A model generated the notes under the pieces. It saw only the letters and a list, made by a program, of their open reading frames with translations. It was not told where the DNA came from and searched no databases. This document shows, piece by piece, positions 19,321 through 31,526 of a stretch of 64,000 nt of DNA. The stretch comes from Dryas octopetala (lineage: Eukaryota; Streptophyta; Magnoliopsida; Rosales; Rosaceae). Location of the stretch: contig OY992835.1 in the NCBI GenBank assembly GCA_963921425.1, positions 5,022,001 to 5,086,000 on the forward strand, given 5' to 3'. Position numbers and translations under genes: made by a program. How positions within the stretch are numbered: position 1 is the first letter of the stretch; each line of letters opens with the position of its first letter.

Positions 19321-20849
19321 GGCCCCCAAAGGGCAAAGCATCCCGACACACGGCCCAAAGCCTATGTGTGTGCCGTGATGGGTCCCAAAGACCTATTAAA
19401 TCTGATAACCTGGAGGGGTACTGAAAAGGTGGTTTGAAAAACCAATAACTCATTAACACATAATTCAAATCTCAAATCCTTTCATTTTTCTTCCAAAACT
19501 CTTCTTAACAAAACCAAACTCATCGAATATACATTTGTTCAACTCACAATATCTAAATTCATAAATCCATGAAACTTTGAAATGCAAAAACCATAAATAT
19601 CAATTTTAAATTTAGGAAAGAAGAATTTAAAAACCCAATTTTAACCCAAAAATCCTTTAGCTTAATTTCAAACTCAATATAGCTAAGTAATAGAATTTAA
19701 TCATCAACATGTAAAAACATTTCAGAAAAATTTAAAAGTTAGTCCACTCACAGATTAACCAAGCTATGCACAATCCTTTCCGAGATTTGTTTCCACCTCC
19801 CGATTCAACACTTGTTCGCCACTAGAAATAGCCGAGAGACAATACTTTATCAACCTAACTCAATTCCGAAAAATAATAATTAAATCCTAATCAACCTCAA
19901 ATCTCCAAACCAACTTCTCACACTTATCCAAAATCACCATACCAAATACGAAAGAGAGAATTATGGGTTAAACCTTAGCCAGAGCTTGTCCGAGTGCCGA
20001 TTGGTATTGATCAAGCGTCCGTTTGTGCCCTGATTCCCAGTTCAGTTTCTCTAATCACTTTCAAATCACCTAGCATGAACAAACACGTTATTAAGGGTCT
20101 AAAGAAGGTCACAAAACTATTGGGCAGTCGGTGGGTGGCTGAAAACACGGCGGTGGCGGCCTGAGGTGGCAGCCCAAAAAGGGATTTTTGCAAATTTCAC
20201 TTTCTCCTTAAGTTTTAATGGTCGAAAACACCCCACAAGGGTCCTAGGAATTTTTAATGGTTGGAAACTATCCCAAACACACCTGCACCGCCACCATGTA
20301 CTGTGGATCCGCGGTGGTTGTGGGTGGTCTAAATGGGTTTCCTATTCAGATCAACATCAGGCCAAACCAATCATACAAACTTGTAGAGAATGAAGAGAGG
20401 ATCGATTTCAATACCTGGTTCGAGACCAGAAGTCGCCGGAGTCGCCGGAACGGCCACCGGAGTAGCCGCGGTCTTCTAGCTTTGCACTACCGTTTTGGGA
20501 GGTCGTCGGAGTGAAAGAATTGTATGGGGAAGCTCAGAACGTCGAGGGGAATCGATTTGTAGTGGTCGGACCTCGCAATTTGGCCGGAAAATCCAAGTCA
20601 TCTGCAGGGGCTGGCATCGGATTTCGCGCCGTCACGTCGTGGTGGTGGTCCGATTGGGTGATTAGAGGCTAGGGGAAGATGGAGAAGGAGAAGGCGAGGT
20701 GATGGGTGGGTGTCTCGTCGCCATTGGCTGCCGGACGGCGAGACACTCGCCGGAGGAGACGATCGGCCAGAGAGAAAGGAGAGGAAAGAGAGAGAATCGG
20801 GGGGGGTGTGCGTGAGGAGAGAGAGATATAAAGGAGAGAGAGAAGGTTC

Positions 20850-20850
<1 letters not shown>

Positions 20851-20893
<43 letters not shown>
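20851..20893. repeat. (AG)n microsatellite in the left LTR of J
   Basis: Uninterrupted AG run. The right LTR copy (25311-25357) is 4 bp longer, which accounts for the LTR length difference. Confidence 0.9.
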
Positions 20894-20897
<4 letters not shown>

Positions 20898-21289
20898 TCT
20901 AGAGAGAGAGAGAGAAGTCTAGAAAATCTGATTTTTAAACCCCAATTTGTCATTTTACGAAATTGCCCCTCGCTTCAAACGCCCATATCTTCCAATCTGT
21001 AACTCGGATCGAAGCGTGCTACGTGTCTATGAACTCGGGGGATCGAAACCTATCTAACGGACCCAAAGTCAAAATCGAAAACCCATTCTTTTTTAAAAGT
21101 CAACTTTTGGTCAAGCTTAAATTAAAATAAAAATAAATAAATCAAAACTTTAAATCAAAACTCTTTTTATTTTCCAAATAAATCTCAAAATCTTTAAAAT
21201 ACAATTTCACATCTTTAAAAAAAATCTCTTAAAAACATAGTTAAATAAAAATTTAAATTTCTAGTGAAAATTTGGGCCGGGTCGTTACA

Positions 21290-21302
21290 ACCTCCCCCCC
21301 TT
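21290..21302 (-). other. Polypurine tract (element J)
   Basis: AAGGGGGGGAGGT on the - strand, abutting the 3' LTR, preceded by the chromovirus-type CGAGGACGAAATTT. Confidence 0.85.
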
Positions 21303-22803
21303 AAAAAAAATTTCGTCCTCGAAATTTAGTAGAAAACCTTAATTTAAGTGAACTGTAATTGCAAACTTCTTATCGCCCATCAAATCAAACCTCCTTTCAA
21401 AAACCATAAGTTGAAATATGCGTGAATTTGGCATTTCCTTCCGTTCGAGAAAACCCAAGACATTTAAACTAAGGAGATCACTTCACAACGAACCAAATTA
21501 AATTTAGTAAGCCTCAAAAAATAAAAACTTGAAAATGTGATAGAACGCCAAACCCTAGATAAAGTTTTAAGGGATAAAACCATTACGAAATAAATCCATT
21601 TTAAAACCTTAAAATCATTTGAAAACCACTCTAACCCACCAATCGAAAAAATTCATCTCTTATCGACAATCAAAACGAGAATACGTGACACGCAAGAGTG
21701 TGTGTGTGTCCAGAGTCTATAAAAATATTGCATTATGCCCAAAGATGGTTAACATACCCATGATGACATCTGGTGGCGCCAAAGCGTCCTGCTGCGTCAT
21801 GGCGAAAACTCTGCCCTAGGCTCTGGGGCGTCCTGGTTGACTCCTCCGATGTCCTCCACCTCTAATGACATGGCTGGACTGAGCTCTATTACTAGACGTT
21901 GCACCCGCAGTCTGCACTGCTCTCTGCCCCTGACTCTGGGCACCTGAAGTCTATCCCTGTTGAGGGGCCAATCCCGAAGATCCTCCAATATATGATCCAA
22001 CCGAGAGACTTGACCAAAGTTAATCTCTCCTTATATGTTGTACCTCGCTTCTCTGATCCGAACAAAGGTAGGTTGTCGCTATGTCGATATCCAGAGGTGA
22101 GCCACAAGCTCCTGTCTCGAAATTATGGTGATGATGTGCCCTGAAATTCGTTAGGTGATCCATTAAAAATTTCATCATTGTACTATGGAAGTATACGTCA
22201 CGAATAGGTAACGAGAGAACGTCTTCGTGTCCATAAAAATCAAGATGAGACGTCAGGATCGTTATCAGTGCATGATCGTGTATTACGCTGTCCATTCGTG
22301 ACAATTCAAGATCGGTATGCTAACTTATTTACTTGACTTGACTCATAAATCCTCAACTAGCGCAATTAACCATCGTAATGCAAATAACCTTTCTCCTTAC
22401 TTGAAGGAAACCAAAAGTCTTGCTCCAAGTGATTAGTCTCTGTGGTCCATCACGCTTCCGCTGCGCTACTCTGATTAACCATTTGATCTCTAAATGTATC
22501 CAACGTAAATATGATCGCAACTTCAAGTATCAATAATTACTACATCTTCCACACCATTCCTTACGTATCCATGAAAAATGAGGAATAAATTCTGATCGTG
22601 AATTAAGGAGTTAAGGCTAAAATATAGGCTTACCGTAGTCCTAACACTCACGTTAATCGAATAAACTATACCCCCAAAACTTACCACAATCTACCTTGAG
22701 GTCGGCCACGTCGAGGAGCCATATCCATACTAACAGAGGAAAAACCTTTTTGTACACTGAAGGATGCACATTCAGTGCAGAATTGAGGAATCTAAAACCT
22801 AAC

Positions 22804-22815
22804 GCTCTGATACCA
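22804..22815 (-). other. Primer binding site, initiator tRNA-Met (element J)
   Basis: TGGTATCAGAGC on the - strand, 3 nt after the 5' LTR end, complementary to the 3' end of plant initiator tRNA-Met. Confidence 0.92.
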
Positions 22816-22818
22816 AGT

Positions 22819-25309
22819 TGACAGGACCGCCCCCAGATTCCACCCTGAAACCCGGAGAGGTCCTGCGGGAATCCAAATTCAAGGAAAATCCTACCGAAAA
22901 TTCGGCAGAACCTCCCCTGAAAATGGACTAACCCAGAAACTTCTAAATCTGTTAAAAAGCACTTCTAAGTCTTTCAGCCACCTCTACCACAAGCAAATAA
23001 AGGGTCTCGGACCCACTTAAACCTTAGGAGTTGTTATCAGAGCCACTAATCATTTACAATAAATTTTTACAAAAATAAACATGGCGCCTACAGGGTCCAG
23101 GAATGAAAAATGGATGCTATGCCTCGACGCGTTTGGCTCGACCTCCACCAATGCTACTACCTGGGGGACAATTGAAGAAAAAACGAGAAAACAGTGAGAT
23201 AGGCTCAGTGAGTGGACAGTTAAATGGAAATGAAAATCAAAGATTTAATATCTTTTCGGAAAACCCTTTTTACACACGTTTAACTCTAAAACCTTAGAAT
23301 GTCCTTTGAAATCCCCCAGTTTTTAAAACTATTTCCCAGTAAAATAATAAAATCTGAAGCTGAAAATCAAACTTTGAAAATTCAAGTTCTCAAACTGAGA
23401 TCGATACTGTCAATTTATAAATAAAAAACTTGAGCTGAAAACTTTCTTCTCAAACATTCTCAATATATTGAAAATCAATAAAACTGTTCAACTGAAACCG
23501 TCTTACTTAAAAACCTTTTTGCTGTCATAAACTCATCACTTAAAATACTTAACAGTTGAAAACACACACCAGTCAGATACCCATAGAATCTGTCATACAT
23601 GCGCAGAGCCGAGGATCTGTCATACGCATGCAGAGCCATAAATAATCTGTCATACATGCGCAGAGCCGAGGATCTGTCATACGCATGCAGAGCCATAAAT
23701 AATCTGTCATACATGCGCAGAGCCGAGAATCTGTCATACGCATGCAGAGCCACAAATTCTGTCGTACGTGCACGCAGAGCGGCCCCCAAAGGGCAAAGCA
23801 TCCCGACACACGGCCCAAAGCCTATGTGTGTGCCGTGATGGGTCCCAAAGACCTATTAAATCTGATAACCTGGAGGGGTACTGAAAAGGTGGTTTGAAAA
23901 ACCAATAACTCATTAACACATAATTCAAATCTCAAATCCTTTCATTTTTCTTCCAAAACTCTTCTTAACAAAACCAAACTCATCGAATATACATTTGTTC
24001 AACTCACAATATCTAAATTCATAAATCCATGAAACTTTGAAATGCAAAAACCATAAATATCAATTTTAAATTTAGGAAAGAAGAATTTAAAAACCCAATT
24101 TTAACCCAAAAATCCTTTAGCTTAATTTCAAACTCAATATAGCTAAGTAATAGAATTTAATCATCAACATGTAAAAACATTTCAGAAAAATTTAAAAGTT
24201 AGTCCACTCACAGATTAACCAAGCTATGCACAATCCTTTCCGAGATTTGTTTCCATCTCCCGATTCAACACTTGTTCGCCACTAGAAATAGCCGAGAGAC
24301 AATACTTTATCAACCTAACTCAATTCCGAAAAATAATAATTAAATCCTAATCAACCTCAAATCTCCAAACCAACTTCTCACACTTATCCAAAATCACCAT
24401 ACCAAATACGAAAGAGAGAATTATGGGTTAAACCTTAGCCAGAGCTTGTCCGAGTGCCGATTGGTATTGATCAAGCGTCCGTTTGTGCCCTGATTCCCAG
24501 TTCAGTTTCTCTAATCACTTTCAAATCACCTAGCATGAACAAACACGTTATTAAGGGTCTAAAGAAGGTCACAAAACTATTGGGCAGTCGGTGGGTGGCT
24601 GAAAACACGGCGGTGGCGGCCTGAGGTGGCAGCCCAAAAAGGGATTTTTGCAAATTTCACTTTCTCCTTAAGTTTTAATGGTCGAAAACACCCCACAAGG
24701 GTCCTAGGAATTTTTAATGGTTGGAAACTATCCCAAACACACCTGCACCGCCACCATGTACTGTGGATCCGCGGTGGTTGTGGGTGGTCTAAATGGGTTT
24801 CCTATTCAGATCAACATCAGGCCAAACCAATCATACAAACTTGTAGAGAATGAAGAGAGGATCGATTTCAATACCTGGTTCGAGACCAGAAGTCGCCGGA
24901 GTCGCCGGAACGGCCACCGGAGTAGCCGCGGTCTTCTAGCTTTGCACTACCGTTTTGGGAGGTCGTCGGAGTGAAAGAATTGTATGGGGAAGCTCAGAAC
25001 GTCGAGGGGAATCGATTTGTAGTGGTCGGACCTCGCAATTTGGCCGGAAAATCCAAGTCATCTGCAGGGGCTGGCATCGGATTTCGCGCCGTCACGTCGT
25101 GGTGGTGGTCCGATTGGGTGATTAGAGGCTAGGGGAAGATGGAGAAGGAGAAGGCGAGGTGATGGGTGGGTGTCTCGTCGCCATTGGCTGCCGGACGGCG
25201 AGACACTCGCCGGAGGAGACGATCGGCCAGAGAGAAAGGAGAGGAAAGAGAGAGAATCGGGGGGGGTGTGCGTGAGGAGAGAGAGATATAAAGGAGAGAG
25301 AGAAGGTTC

Positions 25310-25361
<52 letters not shown>

Positions 25362-25753
25362 TCTAGAGAGAGAGAGAGAAGTCTAGAAAATCTGATTTTT
25401 AAACCCCAATTTGTCATTTTACGAAATTGCCCCTCGCTTCAAACGCCCATATCTTCCAATCTGTAACTCGGATCGAAGCGTGCTACGTGTCTATGAACTC
25501 GGGGGATCGAAACCTATCTAACGGACCCAAAGTCAAAATAGAAAACCCATTCTTTTTTAAAAGTCAACTTTTGGTCAAGCTTAAATTAAAATAAAAATAA
25601 ATAAATCAAAACTTTAAATCAAAACTCTTTTTATTTTCCAAATAAATCTCAAAATCTTTAAAATACAATTTCACATCTTTAAAAAAAATCTCTTAAAAAC
25701 ATAGTTAAATAAAAATTTAAATTTCTAGTGAAAATTTGGGCCGGGTCGTTACA
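22819..25753 (-). repeat. 5' LTR of element J (2935 bp)
   Basis: Right copy, nearly identical to the left LTR (differences noted at 22948, 24256 and 25531 plus the GA tract). Confidence 0.95.
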
Positions 25754-25758
25754 TTGCG

Positions 25759-26925
25759 CGCCACTCTAATTCTATCATTGTCATATAAGTCGTTGTTTTG
25801 ATCTCATTGTCTTTCATTTGGTCATTTGCTTGGAATATTCATAATCTTGAATCAATGAGCTAGAACTCTTTTCTTGTGTACGCAAAGCATGCCGTATTTG
25901 CATAACTCTTGAGAAATGAATTTAGGCCCTGTTTGTGTACCCCATAGCCTGAAAGCCTACCCATTACATGTTTTATCCTTAGTTACCCATTTTGAGCCTG
26001 TTAAGCCGTTCTCTTTGTTACCCCATACCAAACCCTAAGTTTGGGGGTGTACCACCCCTTTTACCCGTTTTACCCTTTTTATGGTATTGCAAGTTGTTTA
26101 TATGTTGATTGAGGTGAAAAAGAAGTGAAAATGCATAGCCTATACAAAAATGTGTCAGAAAAGTATGTATGCCGTGCCCAAAGAAATGAAAAAGAAAAGA
26201 AATCAAAGAAAAGAGATGGGACGGTTTCAAAAGAAAAAGTGAGCAAAAAGAGCTCAAGTTGAGCTATGAAGTGCAAAGAAGCAAAGTGTACCTCAGAATG
26301 TTCTATTGATGCTTGCAATTCCATGAAATTAGCCCTTTGTGTTTCCTTTTCATTTCAATACCCTATCCTAGCCTAAGCCTTCATTATAATCCTATTAAAG
26401 TCCTAGCTGATCTCAAGAGGTGTGTATTATACTTATGTGGAGTCTATTTAAGAAGGGAGCCTATGGTTATTGATTCTATTTCAAGCATTTGAATTCCTTT
26501 CATGAGATCAGTATTTCTTTCAAAAATGTGCCTTTATTTCATGTACATATGTGAGCTAATTGTTTTTGTTACATATTTCCTCTCACATATACTTTTGAGT
26601 GCACATATCAACCCAATTCTTGAGTGTTTATCATTGAGAGTATGCCATAGTGAGGATTGGAGTTGAATCTATTATGTATGTATTGATTTAGTCTTGTTTG
26701 TCTAATACTTGGATTTGTGTCAAGGATGGCCTATATGACAATAGAGGAGCGAGGTATGTTATTTGAAATGTTATTAGAATTTGAAGAATACAATTTATAT
26801 GCCTTGCTTTCTTATGTGATTAATGGTTGTGCGCATGAATTCAGTTGTTGGGATGTTGGAGTCAGTCTTGAGTCTTTTCTTCCTTTTATTTGCTCGAGGA
26901 CTAGCAAAATCTAAGTTTGGGGGTG
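25759..26925 (+). other. 3' non-coding region of element D, second part
   Basis: Resumes after J. Holds a purine tract AAGTTTGGGGGTG (26036-26048), the GCCGTGCCC / GGGACGG pair around an A-rich stretch (26168-26223) and the true polypurine tract (26914-26925). No protein-like frame. Collinear with B 5200-6390. Confidence 0.8.
26914..26925 (+). other. Polypurine tract (element D)
   Basis: AGTTTGGGGGTG abutting the 3' LTR at 26926. Confidence 0.8.
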
Positions 26926-29483
26926 TGATGAGTGTGCATTTTGCATCACTTTATGATACTAATTCCTTAACCTAGAGTGTTAGAACTCGCTATTTTGTGT
27001 TTCTTGTCTTGTTTTTGTGTTTTCAGGTCAAATGAAGCAGAAATGAGAAAAAGAAGCAAATGGAACCATTTTGGGACATTTCCTGGTCAAACCAGGAAAA
27101 CGAGTGAAATCCTGGTCAAACCAGGAAAAGTGCAGAAATCCTAGTCAAATGAGGATTCCTAGTCACACTAGGAAACATCATGTCCAGAACCATCATTGCG
27201 GAGCCAGAAATGTGAAATCCTGATTCGAACAGGAATTCCTGGTCGAACTAGGAAACCTAACCCAACTAGGGAAAGGAGTCCTAGTGACACTAGGAGACCC
27301 CAGGGACAATATGGTCATTACGAGAAGTCGAAATGGATAAGGAATCTCTCATTTTCAAGAAATCCTAGTTGCACCAGGAAATGTTTTTCAAGGTTCCAGA
27401 AGCTTCCAGAAGGTGGTGGACATCCATGGAAATGAATGGAGGGAAGAAATGAATTTGAATTCAAATGGAAATGAGGGGCAAAATGGGAAGTCAAAAGTGG
27501 AGGGCCCATGGGCCCTAGGGATGCTGAACCAAGTGGGCCATGCATGCACATGCATGGGCCCAAACCCTAGCAGCCCAAAAGCCACACGCAAGGAGGAAGA
27601 TGGCAGCCCATGCATGCGCATGCATGCCATGCAAACCCTAGCAAGACAAGGGGCCATGCGCAAGCCCAAGGTGACAAGCCCAAGGTGGAAGCCCATGGAG
27701 TGAAACCCTAGCCCATCTTGTGCAAGCTACTGAAGCCCAACATGGAAGCCCAACATGCAAGCCCAAAGCCCAAGACTACCAGCCCATGCGCCAAGGAGGG
27801 ACCCTAGCTAGGCTAGGCGTGAGCCACTCAAGCCCATAAGGGAGCAGCCCATCACGCCAAGGCCTGATCAGCTAGCCCTAGCTGAAGCCGCAAGGCACTA
27901 GAAGAGCAAACCCTAGCCAGCCGCAACTTGCTCTTCCTTGCCTCCCAAGGAAGGCTTCTCTTATTTAAACCCCCTCCATTCAGACTTTGGAGAACATTAT
28001 TTTTCTCTCCTCCTCCAGCCGAAATCACTCTCTCTCCCTCTTAGTTTTATTTTGCTGTTTTAGGGTTTTAGTTTCAGACTTTTATTCTTGTAAGGTGAGC
28101 CGAATTCAGAGAGAGGTTTAGGAAGAGGGTGGCGTGACAAGTGAGAGGGAAGGACCACCTGCTGCCGCAAGCCCAAGCTCACCTTGCCGTGAGCCAATTG
28201 CTTGTGCTAGGTGCCTCCTTCTTCCTCCCTCCTTGCCGCAGCCCCCATTTGTTGCACCTTTGATTTTTGTTTTCCTTTTCCTTCTAGTATCTATTCTTAT
28301 TGTTGGATCATGTTACTGATTTTATTTAATTAGTTTGGTGTTTTATTTAGTTGTCTCTTTAATTCTTTTATAGCTTTGGTTCTGAAATTATTTAGCTATT
28401 TATGTTTATGCAACTTAATTTATGTGATCTCATTTAATTGTGTAGTTGTTCTAGTTGCTTTAAGTTTCTGATTTTTAATTAGTGCATGCGTTTAATCTTG
28501 TGTGTCTTGCGTTTCTGATTTCATTTAGTTTATGCACTTTAAATTAGTTGTTTAGTTTATGCTTCTAAGTTTGTTTAATTTGCGTTTCTGATTTCCGTTA
28601 ACAATCATGAATTGGGATTTCATTTATTTGTTGCTGTTTTGTTTCTTTTATTTGTTTTATTTAATTATGTAGGTTAGTTATTCTATCTTGCAGGTTAGTT
28701 GTAGGTTGATTAATGGATTCGTATGCTTTAACAAATCGTTTATCCGTCTCTTGGTCTGTTAGTTTGATGTTTGCGCATATTAAATTTCCACTATCTATTA
28801 AAACCCCCGTCACTAGTTGTTTGCATCCTTTGACTGGCCACCTTAGGGTAATTGCATCTAGTTTATCTGTTAGGTTTAGCTGTGAAATAGTCAAAGACAC
28901 TAAATCACAAGTAACAAGGGAATAAGGGATTATTCTTGGTAGTGGGGTTGGGCAACCTCTATAAGGAAATAGTCAAAGCTTATATGTTGTGCATGTTTGA
29001 CGTTCTCATAAAACTTAATGACTCCTGCATGGGTAACAGCTGCCTTAGCTTGAACTAGGGAACATGTAGGTTAACTAGCTAAGGAAGGTCCAAGAAGCTC
29101 TTAGTTTATGCATTAGGAGAACAATGGCGAGAAAGTAACTAGCCAAACCTTTTTAGCTGTCAAACTTTAATATGTTGTGTTCAAATTAACTGTCATTAGC
29201 CTTGGATGGTTATTGCATGATTATCTGATTTGAAACTGAAAACTTAACATTGCAAGATAGAATAAAGTGTGTGTGCGTGTGGTGATGTGTGCGTGTGTTT
29301 CCATCGTTCAAAACCCCCATTTAGTTATTCTAGTGATTATTTGCACTGATTTGTTGTATATTAACCATTCCCTGTGGGATCGACCTCGTGCTTGTACGCT
29401 TTGCTACTGATGCGATTCGTGCACTTGCGAGTATACTTGGAATGAAATAGATGTTTATTATGTTCTAAGAAAACACTTCAACA
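26926..29483 (+). repeat. 3' LTR of element D (2558 bp)
   Basis: Same length as the 5' LTR; collinear at offset 14295. Carries the same dyad array (27079-27379) and TATTTAAA (27962-27969). Confidence 0.95.
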
Positions 29484-29488
29484 CTTAG

Positions 29489-29795
29489 TGAGCTGGAGGA
29501 AATACGACATTTCGCATATGAGAATGCTAAGTTGTACAATGAAAGGACTAAGAGGTACCATGATAAGAAGCTACGTCCAAGAGAATTCCTTGTTGGAGGG
29601 AAGGTGTTATTATATGATACAAGATTACGTCTCTTCCCAGGCAAGTTGCGTTCGAGATGGACCGGACCTTATGAGGTGATTAGAGTGTTTTCCTATGGTA
29701 CAGTTGAACTCAAGAACCCGAAGAATGGGAACATATTTAAGGTTAATGGTCATCGTGTGAAGCCTTTCCTTGAACCTGATTTTGAGCTGAACTAA
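29489..29795 (+). pseudogene. pol: Element C pol, part 3: integrase C-terminal region and stop
   Basis: Resumes in frame after D ([21 protein letters not shown]). Contains the SH3-like C-terminal region of Athila integrases ([41 protein letters not shown]) and ends at TAA 29793-29795. About 60% identical by eye to the F C-terminus. No chromodomain. This piece has no lesion of its own. Confidence 0.9.
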
Positions 29796-31526
29796 GAAAA
29801 AATAGATTTCTAGTACAAGACTAGGTCTGACTGAAGACGTGAAACTTAGCGCTTTTTGGGAGGGAACCAAAGGATGGATGACGATGAGAAGGTGATTTGG
29901 TACTTGTGCATGGGCGAGCCGTTTTCACACCAGCCAAGGTACGTTTTCACCCTCTTTTTGCTCATTTCAGTAGTTTTGTTTTATTTATTGTTTTCCCCTT
30001 CCTCTTTTCATTAAATTGTGCGTTACATTTGTCTTTCATTTAAACATTGAGGACAATGTTTCTTTTAAGTTTGGGGGTGGGGAATGCAATGCATTGTTTA
30101 AAAAAAAAAAAAAAAACCGTTTTTGAGTCTTTTTGTTTGTTTTTGTCTTGTGTCCCCAACTAATTGATTTTATTATGTATGGTTGTTATGAGCATGTCTA
30201 GCTTGGATATTTAGTATGAATTCTTCGATCTCTAGTATTGAGTCATAACATGCTTTACAACTCTATGAAGTGGGCCTTATTTTCGTGAACTAAAGTGATA
30301 ACTTGCATGACTAGAGATGCATATACTTAATAGAGTAGGCTTGTGTGACCTAAGTGAGCTTTTGAGCCCTGTACTTCAATTCTTGAGTGTTAACATTACT
30401 CTAATATTTTCGTGTCATATTAAGTCGTTGTGATCTCATTATTCTTTCTTTTGATTAAGTACTTGGAATATAATTGTGAATCAATGAGCTAGAACTTCTC
30501 TCTTATTCTATAAAAAGCATGGATATAACTACATGAATCTTAGGAAATGATATTAGGATTTGTTTGTTTTAACCCGTAGCCTAAGGCCTACCCTATGTTA
30601 TAACCCTAGTCAAACATTTTGAGCCTAATGACCTTTTCTTTGTTTACCCCTATACCAAACTCTAAGTTTGGGGGAGTTTCACTCCTCTACCTGTTTACCT
30701 TACTTATGGATTTGCATTGAGCTAGTGAATTGTGAGGTGGAAAAGAAATATGTATGCATAGCTTGGAAGAGAAGGAATTGTGCTTAAGATTGTTAGTCGT
30801 CCCCTGATAAAAAAAAAATTTAATTAAAGGGAACGGACGATTTCAAAGATTGAAGAAGAAAAGTGTTCGAATTCAAGGCTATGGGTGCAAATTATGCAAG
30901 GAATGCCTCTATTGTTGTTTTGAGCAAATTCGTTTGTAGCCCTTTGTTATCCGTTTCATTTCAATACCTTATCCTAACCTAAGCCTCCATTACAACCCCT
31001 ATTAAAGCCCTACTTGATCTTGGGAGAATTGTAGTTCATTATGTGGAGTCTAGATAAAAGGGAAGCTTATAGTTATGGATTCTGTTTCAAGTATTTTAAA
31101 TCCTTTTCTTGAGATCAGTGTTTTTGTTCATGGTGCATGTCTTTCATGATTAATATGTGAGCTTTTTGCATTTGTTTATCATATCATCTCTCACATGTAC
31201 TTGAGTGCACATGTCAACCCAATCTCTGAGCGTTTTATTATTGAGAGCATGCCCTGGTGAGAATTGGAGTTGATGTTATTTTGGATGTGCTGATTTAGTC
31301 TTGTTTGTCTAAACACTTGAGTTTGTGTTAAGGATAGTCTATATTTTTCATGGAGGAGTAAAGTATGTTAATTGAAGCATTATTAGAGGTCAAAGAATGA
31401 ATTTTATATGTATCTTGCTTGATTATGTTATTTATGGCTGTGCTTATGAAATCATGTGTTGTGATGTTTTGAGTCTTTTCTTTGTTCTTTTTGCTCGAGG
31501 ACTAGCAAAATCTAAGTTTGGGGGTG
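29796..31526 (+). other. 3' non-coding region of element C (1731 bp)
   Basis: Collinear with the D, B and F 3' regions. Shows the post-stop hairpin in a variant form (29855-29871, TTTGG / CCAAA), hairpin AACATTG-AGGA-CAATGTT (30053-30070) followed by AAGTTTGGGGG, a second purine tract AAGTTTGGGGGAG near 30664, an A-rich run near 30812, and the polypurine tract at 31514-31526. Frames here are short; no env-like gene is seen. Confidence 0.8.
31514..31526 (+). other. Polypurine tract (element C)
   Basis: AAGTTTGGGGGTG abutting the 3' LTR. Confidence 0.8.

Larger units (their letters stand above)
18359..21289 (-). repeat. 3' LTR of element J (2931 bp)
   Basis: Left copy. Contains about 2.5 copies of a 57-bp tandem repeat (19129 to about 19320; CTGTCATAC and GCAGAGCC cores) and a (GA)n tract (about 20851-20893). 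Confidence 0.95.
21290..22818 (-). pseudogene. Internal region of J: remnants of gag and protease
   Basis: Read on -: primer site (22815-22804), a gag start at 22728 that stops after 15 codons (MDMAPRRGRPQGRLW), then degenerate sequence. Around 21960-21700 lies the Gag-protease junction: GATSSNRAQSSHV, GHRRSQPGRPRA, a stop, GRVFAMTQQDALAPPDVIMG and LTIFGHNA, with the protease active-site codons IDSG recognisable at 21721-21711 one frame away. After that, pol is missing up to its last codons near 21320. The internal region is therefore a large deletion of gag and pol plus point decay. Confidence 0.75.
18359..25753 (-). mobile_element. Element J: Tekay/Del-like Ty3/gypsy deletion derivative nested in D
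   Basis: Two long LTRs (18359-21289 and 22819-25753), perfect TSDs TTGCG (18354-18358 and 25754-25758), and only 1529 bp of internal sequence. On the - strand the LTR runs TGTAACGACCCGG...GGTCCTGTCA; the primer site matches initiator tRNA-Met and the polypurine tract is AAGGGGGGGAGGT. CGAGGACGAAATTT next to the tract is the usual end of pol in chromovirus-type elements. Gag-pol is reduced to remnants, so J is non-autonomous. I see three substitutions plus a GA-repeat length change between LTRs, so it is recent. Confidence 0.93.
12631..29483 (+). mobile_element. Element D: non-autonomous Athila-family element coding only Gag-protease
   Basis: Complete, with LTRs 12631-15188 and 26926-29483 (2558 bp each; I note about 15 substitutions by eye) and perfect TSDs CTTAG (12626-12630 and 29484-29488). 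Internal order: tRNA-Asp primer site with one mismatch, leader, gag-protease frame, 3' non-coding region, polypurine tract. Element J is nested in its 3' non-coding region. No RT, RNase H or integrase is present, so D would depend on a related element for mobilisation. Confidence 0.95.

Noticed and set aside
19015..19378. Repetitive ORFs (RMYDRLFMALHAYDRS type), also at 23475-23838
   Set aside because: They are translations of the 57-bp tandem repeat in LTR J, open on both strands.
20710..20922. Arg-Glu repeat ORF, and its Ser-Leu antisense at 25058-25417
   Set aside because: Translation of the (GA)n microsatellite in LTR J.
22020..22304. 94-aa ORF on - inside J
   Set aside because: Region shows no match to Gag motifs in this frame; the recognisable Gag-protease remnant is in another frame at 21960-21700.
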